Shown one piece after another: positions 1-5,297 of a DNA stretch of 8,873 nucleotides. The stretch is from Pseudomonadota bacterium (lineage in GTDB: Bacteria > Desulfobacterota > Syntrophia > Syntrophales > JADFWA01). The stretch spans positions 1 through 8,873 of the forward strand of contig JAUWQS010000052.1 in assembly GCA_030610915.1 (NCBI GenBank), written 5' to 3'. Each line of letters starts with the position of its first letter. Within the stretch, counting starts at the first letter, position 1. Below the pieces are notes generated by a model. It searched no databases. It saw nothing but the letters and a program-made list of their open reading frames with translations, and had not been told where the DNA came from. The translations under genes were made by a program, and so were the position numbers.

Positions 1-111
1 TCACGCCGAAGCCTGTCAACTCGTAAATTCGTTTCATCTCTCCAAAATTTCTAATTTCCAATTTCAAGCCGTGAATGGCTAAGATTCACAATCACTTTTA
101 CATACCGGAGT
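1..111. other. Left edge, no gene recognised
   Basis: No open frame with recognisable homology was seen here. The stretch is AT-rich, with a loosely repeated AATTTC unit around 48-65 and a small perfect hairpin at 71-89 (GTGAAT, seven-base loop, ATTCAC). The reading frame of the transposase fragment that follows stays open back to at least position 61 but shows no recognisable family sequence there. This looks like decayed DNA at the edge of an element remnant. Confidence 0.4.
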
Positions 112-365
112 TTGCCCCTATTTATTGAGCTATTACCATATAATCTTAGTGATGAGCTTATTGCTCAATGGTATAAAATCAGTCAGCCCAAAGTCGGCAA
201 ATTATTATTAGAATTGGGCTATAGTTTACGATCAAACAGGAAACCCAGAGAAGGCAGCAGCCACCCTGAGAGGAACGAGCAATTTGAACATATATTAATG
301 AAACTGTAAGGTTGTCCATCTGCGTAGGCGAAAAGAAGAAAAGCAAGCCTCAAGGAAAATGAAGC
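112..365 (+). pseudogene. ISAzo13-type transposase remnant
   Basis: Fragment of an ISAzo13-family (Rhodopirellula-type DDE) transposase, which would have moved an insertion sequence. The visible part is the end of the N-terminal helix-turn-helix region: KISQPKVGKLLLELGYSL followed by SNRKPREGSSHPERNEQFEH, which closely follows the family pattern of a recognition helix, LGYSL, NRK.REG..HP.R..QFEHI. After QFEHI a small insertion (extra AT near 290-298) shifts the frame. In the shifted frame the text continues INETVR...EKKKSKPQGK and stops at 363-365, which resembles the region around the first catalytic aspartate (family text close to SVDTKKKE), but the aspartate is not preserved. Both ends are missing, including nearly all the catalytic domain. 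The TTG at 112 is only the start of the open stretch, not a real initiation codon. It is not expected to be functional. Confidence 0.7.
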
Positions 366-520
366 GGGCCGCATAGGGAAAATCGCCCCAGAAATCCCTT
401 CTCGTCCACAATTATCTTCGGTTGTCAAAGAACAGAACGATAAATAACTTTCTAAAGTCCCGTTTTTCAGGATGGACTAAATAGCCTTGCCATAGCTGTT
501 CTGCCCAATTCTCACTCATC
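366..520. other. Non-coding junction between two element remnants
   Basis: This lies between the ISAzo13 remnant and the group II intron remnant. No convincing protein homology was found in either direction. The part next to 520 would correspond to domain VI and the 3' end of the minus-strand intron, but no clear domain VI stem with a bulged adenosine could be identified. Confidence 0.35.
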
Positions 521-556
521 AAACCGTGCGTGCGGGTTTATTACCGCATACGGTTT
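521..556 (-). ncRNA. Group II intron domain V-like hairpin (degenerate)
   Basis: Read on the minus strand, this 36-nt stretch follows the layout of group II intron domain V, the catalytic hairpin of the self-splicing RNA. There is a seven-base outer stem (AAACCGT with ACGGTTT), then ATGCGG on one side and CCGCACG on the other, as in the usual pattern (CCGTATGCGGTGAAA...CCGCACGTACGG). It departs from the consensus in two ways that suggest decay: the triad position reads AAC rather than AGC, and the GNRA tetraloop is replaced by a longer AT-rich loop. The reverse transcriptase remnant just upstream on the same strand supports the identification. Confidence 0.65.
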
Positions 557-584
557 TCCGATGTCCTTCACCGTAAGGCAAGCG

Positions 585-794
585 CCCTCTTCCAGTGTTG
601 CCGAAAATACTGCATCCCCTCCTTGTTCCTCTTATATGCCCTTGAAGGTTCTGTCGTCTATCCCGGCGATACCTCCTCATATTGGCTCGCACAAGGTCGT
701 ATGTGTGACTGAGGATGTCCGCACAGTATACCTTAAGTCTAAAATGAATGTAGAAGATGATATCCGACTTAAGGAGTTTCCCTTGCCTCTTATG
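585..794 (-). pseudogene. Group II intron reverse transcriptase, N-terminal remnant
   Basis: Minus-strand remnant of an intron-encoded reverse transcriptase/maturase. In one frame it reads KVYCADILSHTYDLVRAN, ending at about 681, which matches the conserved N-terminal block of these proteins (kvyR.DIL..AY.lVRAN.GapGiDg.TFe.Ie). After a small insertion the match continues in the next frame as GGIAGIDDRTFKGI, is interrupted by a TAA, and resumes as EEQGGDAVFSATLEE near 585. The sequence then runs straight into the domain V-like hairpin. The polymerase domain (including the YADD motif) and the maturase domain are therefore deleted. A stop at 795-797 precedes the fragment, so no start is visible. 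It cannot encode a working enzyme. The plus-strand open frames across 530-812 are antisense shadows. Confidence 0.7.
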
Positions 795-829
795 TTAAGA
801 ATAACATATTGAAATAACTGGAAAAATGC

Positions 830-858
830 TTGACATGCCCACATTGTTGCGCTAAGTT
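830..858 (+). promoter_or_regulatory. Candidate promoter of the formate dehydrogenase remnant
   Basis: A perfect -35 box, TTGACA, at 830-835 is followed after 17 bases by TAAGTT at 853-858, a weak -10 box (3 of 6). It lies about 60 bases before a strong ribosome binding site (AGGAGG, 906-911) and an ATG at 918. The position and -35 box are good; the -10 match is poor. Confidence 0.45.
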
Positions 859-988
859 AATATTCTTCTAAGTGATGGTTGGCAAGATGAACACTAACAA
901 ATAGAAGGAGGTAACAGATGAAGATTACACGACGAGGTTTTATGAAGGTGACGGGTCTTGGAGCGGCGTCCATAGCCCTGAGTCAACT

Positions 989-996
989 GAAATTCG
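989..996. repeat. Target site duplication, left copy (GAAATTCG)
   Basis: The 8-bp direct repeat GAAATTCG is found here and again at 3767-3774, immediately outside the two ends of the insertion sequence. Deleting one copy plus the element restores an uninterrupted reading frame (CTG AAA TTC GAT TTA CGA), which is strong support for this being the real target duplication. Confidence 0.85.
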
Positions 997-1025
997 CTAT
1001 GAATCCAAAACTCAGTTGGATTCTG
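997..1025. repeat. Terminal inverted repeat, left (IRL)
   Basis: Paired with 3738-3766. Both repeats start CTAT at the outer edge. Bases 1010-1025 match the complement of 3738-3753 in 15 of 16 positions, and the intervening nine bases match only partly. The OrfB stop codon (TGA, complement of 1012-1014) lies inside this repeat. Confidence 0.8.
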
Positions 1026-2853
1026 CCATAATTTTATTCTTGGACAATAATTGAGCCACCTGCCCGGGCAGGGCTTGCTGCATTATCAGTCTCCGAAATC
1101 CTGGGAGTAAGCGATCTACCCCGATTGGCGGCTCTGCAGAACGTGCAACAGCAGTCAGCTCCAAATCAGCAAATAACTCCTCAAGGTTGGCCTTCCCGTC
1201 AAGGAGTATCTTCATATACTCATCATTGTCCAGATTCTTAACCAGAGGAGTTTCTGCAAGCATTGTCTGTAACATTCGTCGTATGGAATTATTCCCTGTT
1301 TTTCGCCGTTGCCCTCGCCGTATTCCACGGAAAAATTGTTCCAGGATATTGTTGGTTCGTTGTGGATAGATAATGACTGTCCCTCGCGGAGTATCTACCT
1401 CAATAGGATCAGCGAAAAGCTTTTCACTCCACTTGTCAATCTGCTTTGCCATTTTGCTGCATAGCTTGTCAGCAGACCATTTTGTATTGTTATCGAGTTT
1501 ACTGCGAAATCGTTGAACGCCGGCACAAATGGTGGATATGGCCTCGTCTGTACCGTCATCATTCAACCCCTTTTTTCCGTTTGGCAGAGCAATGCGCATG
1601 GCTTTGCGCAGACTGTCGAAAACCTGACAGCGCCAGTTCAGTTCTTGAACTCCTTGCTGAAACCGGGTGTCATTGATTATGTCTGAAACAATCCGTGCCA
1701 GTTTGACAACGGATTGTTTTCCGGTTTTATCAGAATCATGGCAGCAAGCCAACATCTGTGGTAAACGTTGTTGCCCCTCCAGAAGCCTTTCAGCAAAGAC
1801 CAGTAACGGACGATCAAAAGGGAAACCATATCCGTCCCCGCTGTGCTTGCCTTCCAACATCCACAGTGTCATGGAATACGCAGAAGCCAATGGCAACAGG
1901 TCTGTATTTTCAGGAAGTTCACCAGAGAGAAGAGCTTTTGCCAGTAATTCAGGGTCAGAATCCTGTCCGCTCAACAGTTGCTTTATTCCCCGTGCCAGGG
2001 CATAGAGCCGGGGGCTTGTTTTGTATTTACGCAGGCACGAGCGCAAAGAGCTGTAGGCTGGTTCAAGGAAGTCTTTGCCTATGTCACGCAGAAAATGAAA
2101 ATGGCAGATAAAATCAGGTGTTCCGGGAAATACTTCGAACACTGCCTTGCAGATGCCTTTACCCATGTCATGAACACAAGCCTGTGGAACGCCAAAGTCT
2201 TTTTGTAGTTTTTGCAGAAAAGGTACAATATGATCTGCATGCTCACTTGGAACTTTCACGTTACCCAGAACAATTTCACTCAAACTGTCCATGCTCGTCA
2301 TCAGTGCCGGTGCATTCCCATCGTGAGTTGCATCCAGATGAAGGACATATCCGCCGGAGAGCTCCATTGATTGACGGATTTTCGGTGTTGCCTGCTGATG
2401 ACAGGCAGCAAGACAGGAAATAAACTTATATCCCAGGTAACTGATTTCAGAGTCACTGATCTGCACATTGCGTGAACATAATTCAGTGTTGACCTCCTGG
2501 ATGGTGCGGTACCGCTGAAACAGGGCCCGTCCTACGTAGACCAGAACATCGTATCCAACATTATACCACTTCGGAACCAGATGCAGCAAGGCGTCAGAAC
2601 CAAAAACAGTGAAGCAGGACGGACAGTGTAATAATGTCTCATGCGCAACAAACGGGCCTGTCATGCTCAGGACTGTTTTACGACGTGTTTTTTGTACAAC
2701 AAGCTGATTTCCGCAATGACATACTGTCCTTTCAGATACAAATCGAACAACCGGTGGCCTGGGAAACAGCGCGGCCGGCAAGGTCTCTTGTGCTAATTGC
2801 TGCAGACAGGAATTTAATGCCCGCCAAGAGGCCGACCCGCAATTAACGTCGTT
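1012..2853 (-). CDS. DDE transposase, OrfB frame (expressed by -1 frameshift)
   Basis: Catalytic part of the transposase, about 613 codons, read in the -1 frame relative to OrfA. Domains in order: a zinc ribbon starting CHCGN and closing CPSC; a DDE core with HLDATHDG (first D near 2332-2334), CVHDMGKG (second D at 2167-2169) and CHFHFLRD, a C-x2-H motif as in IS256/Mutator enzymes; a long, mostly helical insertion; then NNILEQFFRGIRRGQRRK with the glutamate at 1339-1341. The last two catalytic residues are about 276 residues apart, more than in IS256. There is no ATG before 2664, which already lies beyond the first zinc-ribbon cysteines, so translation most likely enters from OrfA by frameshift at 2853-2859. 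A TTG at 2781 is an alternative start. The same frame stays open up to 3633, but that part is a shadow of OrfA. Family assignment is from motifs only. Confidence 0.8.
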   Translation of the reverse strand, partial: NDVNCGSASWRALNSCLQQLAQETLPAALFPRPPVVRFVSERTVCHCGNQLVVQKTRRKTVLSMTGPFVAHETLLHCPSCFTVFGSDALLHLVPKWYNVGYDVLVYVGRALFQRYRTIQEVNTELCSRNVQISDSEISYLGYKFISCLAACHQQATPKIRQSMELSGGYVLHLDATHDGNAPALMTSMDSLSEIVLGNVKVPSEHADHIVPFLQKLQKDFGVPQACVHDMGKGICKAVFEVFPGTPDFICHFHFLRDIGKDFLEPAYSSLRSCLRKYKTSPRLYALARGIKQLLSGQDSDPELLAKALLSGELPENTDLLPLASAYSMTLWMLEGKHSGDGYGFPFDRPLLVFAERLLEGQQRLPQMLACCHDSDKTGKQSVVKLARIVSDIINDTRFQQGVQELNWRCQVFDSLRKAMRIALPNGKKGLNDDGTDEAISTICAGVQRFRSKLDNNTKWSADKLCSKMAKQIDKWSEKLFADPIEVDTPRGTVIIYPQRTNNILEQFFRGIRRGQRRKTGNNSIRRMLQTMLAETPLVKNLDNDEYMKILLDGKANLEELFADLELTAVARSAEPPIGVDRLLPGFRRLIMQQALPGQVAQLLSKNKIMAESN

Positions 2854-3488
2854 TTTTTTAAAGCATACTGCTGGAAAAGTTGTTCTATTTGTGCGATCTT
2901 GACAGTAACTTTCCTGCTGCGTTTGATCTCTCTGGCTAACTGCGCAAAACCAGATTTGGGATTGCGGATAAATTCCACCAGAACCAGGACCGCAATTTCT
3001 GCTGGTAATTGTTGTATCTGTGCACTTTGCATGGATATAGCCTGGCGTTGCCTGGCAACAGTACGAGGATCGGCAGCGAGATAGATAAATGAGCGTTCTC
3101 TCTTCTGGCGCTGCAATTTTTTCTTCCTGTACAATTGAACCAGTATTGTATGACATCGGCAGTGGAGTTTTTCGCCTAATTGTTCGGCAGTTACTCCCGC
3201 ATGGCTGTTTGCAGTGAGAGCGATCAACGTTTTGGTTAAGCTGCCTGCACGGGAAAAGCCTATTTCGTGGTGGAACCAGAGTCCGTCCCGATTGAAGCTG
3301 GGAATCGAGCAGAGTGTATACCACTTTCCGTTGTGAGTGAAGCTGCTGTAATATCCCACTGCAGTAAGGAAGCGGCGAACCGATGGAATGGAATATTTCA
3401 GTTCGGTTGCGAGTGGTTCGATCATCCAGCAAGGTTGCTTTGTAAAAAGGACAGTGAGTTGTTCGTTGATCCTGGAAGTGGCTGTCAT
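2814..3488 (-). CDS. OrfA, helix-turn-helix-like protein of the insertion sequence
   Basis: A 224-residue protein with a good ribosome binding site (AGGAGT at 3493-3498) before the ATG. I do not recognise a named family. Residues of roughly 15-60 (PLATELKYSIPSVRRFLTAV then a KWYTL strand) look like a winged helix-turn-helix, and a second such unit seems present at about 85-135 (GVTAEQLGEKLHCRCHTILV). The C-terminal third is helical and basic (KRSRKVTVKIAQIEQLFQQY). In the zero frame it ends 12 codons past the A8 run. With a -1 shift its first 212 residues become the DNA-binding N-terminus of an 825-residue OrfAB transposase. The short product could act as a repressor or as a competitor for the ends, as in IS3- and IS1-type elements. 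That role is an inference. Confidence 0.75.
   Translation of the reverse strand: MTATSRINEQLTVLFTKQPCWMIEPLATELKYSIPSVRRFLTAVGYYSSFTHNGKWYTLCSIPSFNRDGLWFHHEIGFSRAGSLTKTLIALTANSHAGVTAEQLGEKLHCRCHTILVQLYRKKKLQRQKRERSFIYLAADPRTVARQRQAISMQSAQIQQLPAEIAVLVLVEFIRNPKSGFAQLAREIKRSRKVTVKIAQIEQLFQQYALKKTTLIAGRPLGGH
2850..2863 (-). promoter_or_regulatory. Candidate -1 ribosomal frameshift site (A_AAA_AAA)
   Basis: On the minus strand the OrfA codons read TTA AAA AAA ACG, giving the heptamer A_AAA_AAA (2859-2853) in the correct phase for simultaneous slippage. Stepping back one base gives AAA AAA AAC GAC, exactly the OrfB frame. The run is eight adenines (2852-2859). No clear downstream hairpin or pseudoknot could be identified by eye. 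Transcriptional slippage on the A8 run is an alternative way to reach the same frame. Confidence 0.7.
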
Positions 3489-3497
3489 AATGACTCC

Positions 3498-3554
3498 TTG
3501 ATAAAGTAATGCACATTGAAACAGATAATCCCATATTATGCATTACTTTATCAA
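3498..3554 (-). promoter_or_regulatory. Perfect 16-bp inverted repeat before OrfA
   Basis: TTGATAAAGTAATGCA at 3498-3513 is repeated as its exact complement at 3539-3554, with a 25-base spacer. The inner arm directly abuts the OrfA ribosome binding site. It could be a two-site operator for OrfA autoregulation. It could also be an RNA hairpin in the OrfA leader that hides or exposes the ribosome binding site when a transcript enters from outside the element. A TAATAT at the inner edge of the outer arm could serve as a -10 box for OrfA, which would fit an operator, but the -35 is weak. Confidence 0.6.
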
Positions 3555-3737
3555 CATTAAAGGCACTTGCCAAGACCTTTTTTACGCCGATAGATTCGGG
3601 ACAGCTTTTAATTATTGCCTGTTGATTCAACATGTTATATATTTACTACGCTTCGCGCGTATATTTTGTTTAATGAAAAATCTCTTTTGAAAAATGAGAA
3701 AGTATGGCATAAATAGTTACTCAACCACTTGATATAA

Positions 3738-3766
3738 CAGGATCCAACTGAGTATTGTAACAATAG
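3738..3766. repeat. Terminal inverted repeat, right (IRR)
   Basis: Complement of the left end: the core CAGGATCCAACTGAGT (3738-3753) differs from IRL at one position, and the outermost four bases (ATAG, complement CTAT) match exactly. The repeat is followed immediately by the target duplication. Confidence 0.8.
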
Positions 3767-3774
3767 GAAATTCG
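3767..3774. repeat. Target site duplication, right copy (GAAATTCG)
   Basis: Identical to 989-996. Each copy lies 13 bases outside the strongly conserved inverted-repeat core, a symmetry expected of a real duplication. Confidence 0.85.
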
Positions 3775-4136
3775 ATTTACGACCGGTAAGGGCTCATGCA
3801 GCCGGGTTGAAGATTGGAGGAGCTATGACCAATCACTGGATTGATATCAAGAATACAGATTGTGCTTTAATTATGGGCAGTAATGCAGCGGAACACCACC
3901 CGATCTGCTTCAAATGGGTCTTAAAGGCCAGGGAAGAAAGAGGGGCGGCGATTATCCATGTTGATCCCAAGTTTTCCAGGACATCCGCCAGGTCCGATTT
4001 CCACGTGCCGCTCCGTTCAGGCACGGACATCGCCTTTCTTGGCGGTATGATTAAATACATTATTGAAAACAATAAACACTTTAAAGAAGAGTGTACGACA
4101 AAGCGAATTTCCCATTACATTGTAAGGAAAAAGGAT
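3775..4136 (+). pseudogene. fdnG: Formate dehydrogenase alpha subunit, internal fragment
   Basis: Continuation of the gene begun at 918. It reads DLRPVRAHAAGLKI (end of the Tat leader) and then directly GGAMTNHWIDIKNTD, a block that in FdnG-type enzymes lies roughly 150 residues further on. The following text matches the cofactor-binding domain: IMGSNAAEHHP, IIHVDPKFSRT, PLRSGTDIAFL, IENNKHFKEE. The [4Fe-4S] cysteine cluster and the Sec/Cys-His active site, which lie between the leader and GAMTNHW in intact enzymes, are absent. The similarity fades near 4136, where the sequence passes into the gamma subunit. Most of the protein is missing, so this is a relic. The TTG at 3807 is not a true start. 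Confidence 0.8.
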
Positions 4137-4498
4137 ATCTATCCAGGCATACCTGTTCAGGCGAGGTTTTATGCTTACTGTATATTTAAAAACGAGCAGC
4201 ATCCCTACCCGAGGAGAATAAATTTAATCCGCTCCAGAAGATGGCATACTTTGAATTCATGTTATGTATGATGCCTCTTTTGCTGATAAGCGGTATCCTG
4301 TATCTGTACCCTGCATCTTTTGCCTCCTTTATAGCCATGATCGGCGGCCTGAAAATGATAGCCGTTGTCCACTTCATCATGGCCATCATATTCGCCGCCT
4401 TCTTTATCGCCCACATCTATCTGGCCACCACAGGTCATACCATTTTTGCCGATCTTGTTTCCATGATTACCGGCTATGCGGAGAAGGAGAAGGAATAG
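4137..4498 (+). pseudogene. fdnI: Formate dehydrogenase gamma subunit (cytochrome b556), 3' half
   Basis: C-terminal half of the membrane-anchoring di-heme cytochrome b subunit that passes electrons from formate to quinone. The clear part begins PEENKFNPLQKMAYF (from about 4208), the block preceding the third membrane helix (compare GKYNAGQKMMFW in E. coli FdnI). It continues with a hydrophobic helix (LLLISGILYLYPASF), a second helix (VVHFIMAIIFAAFFIAHIYL) with histidines typical of heme or quinone sites, then GHTIFADLVSMITGYAEKE and a stop. The preceding KNEQHPY (about 4189-4207) fits the same protein but in another frame, so there is a one-base frameshift near 4205. The N-terminal helices and the whole beta subunit are missing. 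The ATG at 4241 is internal. Confidence 0.75.
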
Positions 4499-4604
4499 AA
4501 GTAGTGTGGCAGAGGAATAGCTCCATTTGTTCATCGAACCAACCACTTTGGCTCATAAAGATAGCCTCCAGTCAGGCGAAAATATGACTCAGAACAGCCT
4601 CAAT

Positions 4605-4624
4605 ATTAATCCCCATTAATCCCC
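4605..4624. repeat. Short tandem repeat, 2 x 10 bases
   Basis: ATTAATCCCC is repeated twice without a gap in the space between the converging gamma remnant and recX. The whole 4499-4661 interval holds no gene or clear terminator. Confidence 0.5.
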
Positions 4625-4661
4625 GTCTGTTTGTAAATCTTTTTAATACTCTGATCTATTG

Positions 4662-5168
4662 TCAGCTTTTGCCCATCAGCCCACATGATTCTTCTTCCTG
4701 CAATGTCAATGTAAGCTCCTCAAAGATTAATCCTGCAGTGAAGCCTTTTCCCATCAGATTTCTGGATAGCCTTCCTTTTTCTTTCCCGTCAAGTCCGGTA
4801 ATCTTTTTACCTTTGGTCCTTTTCTTTATGATCATCTTTATGGCCTCTCTTTCGCTTATCTCATTCCTGACCTGAGCAATGGACTGTTCAATCAGCGTCC
4901 GGTCGATGCCTTTTGTCAGAAGAGCCGCTTCAATCTTCTTGTTTCCGAAGAGTCTGTTAACAGCCAGATCACGGGCATATTGGGCGGCGAAGGACTGGTC
5001 GTCCAGATACCCGAGATCGATAAGCCTTGCCATGGTCCTTTCCACTATATCTTCTTCAAAACCTTTTTCTTTCAGACTTGTCTGCAGCTCCAACCTGCTC
5101 CTTGCCCTGACAGTCAGGAGCCTAAAGGCCCTCTGCTTTGCCTTTTCAAACCGGATGTCTTCCTCCAT
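4662..5168 (-). CDS. recX: RecX family regulatory protein
   Basis: A 168-residue cytoplasmic protein of the RecX family, which binds RecA filaments and restrains recombination and SOS activity. The sequence follows the family's three-helix repeat pattern: AFRLLTVRARSRLELQTSL, then KGFEEDIVERTMARLIDLGY and LDDQSFAAQYARDLA, then GNKKIEAALLTKGIDRTLI, and a final repeat ending LMGKGFTAGLIFEELT. The length is usual for the family. I chose the ATG at 5168 (MEEDIRF) because AAGGA sits a few bases upstream. An ATG at 5174 and a TTG at 5207 are also in frame, but the TTG has no visible ribosome binding site. recA is not in the window. recX often lies next to recA; here it is divergent from the menaquinone operon and convergent with the broken formate dehydrogenase genes. 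No terminator could be seen after the stop. Confidence 0.88.
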   Translation of the reverse strand: MEEDIRFEKAKQRAFRLLTVRARSRLELQTSLKEKGFEEDIVERTMARLIDLGYLDDQSFAAQYARDLAVNRLFGNKKIEAALLTKGIDRTLIEQSIAQVRNEISEREAIKMIIKKRTKGKKITGLDGKEKGRLSRNLMGKGFTAGLIFEELTLTLQEEESCGLMGKS

Positions 5169-5239
5169 TGCCATCCTTTCCAGTATATAAAATAAATTTA
5201 CCATCAACTGAGGCCAATGGCAAGCTGGTAAATATGACT

Positions 5240-5268
5240 TTGATTTTTACCGGAATTTAGTATAGAAT
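5240..5268 (+). promoter_or_regulatory. Candidate promoter of the ubiD operon
   Basis: TTGATT (5240-5245) and TAGAAT (5263-5268) are spaced by exactly 17 bases in the 129-base divergent gap between recX and ubiD, about 30 bases before the ubiD ATG. The ribosome binding site is GAGGG, three bases before that ATG. Confidence 0.6.
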
Positions 5269-5297
5269 TAATATATTTTAGTGAGTGTAAGAGGGTT

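Larger units (their letters stand above)
918..1031 (+). pseudogene. fdnG: Formate dehydrogenase alpha subunit, 5' fragment (Tat signal)
   Basis: Start of a periplasmic molybdopterin/tungstopterin formate dehydrogenase large subunit, interrupted by the insertion sequence. The ATG has an ideal AGGAGG six bases upstream. The product opens MKITRRGFMKVTGLGAAS, a twin-arginine signal (TRRGFMK) followed by a hydrophobic stretch, so the protein was destined for export as a folded metalloenzyme. The genuine gene sequence ends at 996. The frame then reads into the element and stops at 1029-1031, giving a 37-residue peptide. The reading frame resumes exactly at 3775 when the element and one copy of the 8-bp duplication are removed, and the text becomes ...SQLKFDLRPVRAHAAGLKI. 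A Tat signal alone does not identify the enzyme. The identity comes from the 3' fragment after the element. Confidence 0.75.
997..3766 (-). mobile_element. Two-frame insertion sequence, IS256/Mutator (MULE)-like
   Basis: A complete 2770-bp insertion sequence inserted in a formate dehydrogenase pseudogene. Its limits are set by an 8-bp target duplication and by terminal inverted repeats of 29 bases that both begin CTAT and share a core ACTCAGTTGGAT(T/C)CTG. On the minus strand it carries OrfA (224 residues, helix-turn-helix-like segments) and a long OrfB transposase frame, joined by an A8 slippery run. The catalytic residues, C-x2-H motif and 8-bp duplication point to the IS256/Mutator/MULE group of DDE transposases. 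The two-frame organisation, N-terminal zinc ribbon and large spacing between the second D and the E do not fit classical IS256. All parts look intact, so the element may be active. I do not recognise a named family. About 210 bases at the right end (3555-3766) carry no gene that I recognise. Confidence 0.85.

Noticed and set aside
530..812. Two overlapping plus-strand open frames of 60 and 83 codons
   Set aside because: They are antisense to the reverse transcriptase remnant and domain V-like hairpin, which explain the sequence better.
836..852. Possible sigma-54 promoter (TGCCCAC...TTGC)
   Set aside because: The essential GG of the -24 element is missing; the overlapping TTGACA is a better explanation.
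2854..3633. N-terminal 260 codons of the long open frame that continues into the transposase
   Set aside because: This part overlaps OrfA in another frame, has low-complexity unlikely protein text, and no ribosome binding site at its ATG. OrfA has a good start and protein-like sequence, so the upstream part is a shadow.
4262..4546. Open frame of 94 codons on the minus strand over the gamma subunit remnant
   Set aside because: Shadow of the cytochrome b frame, which has clear membrane helices and family text.
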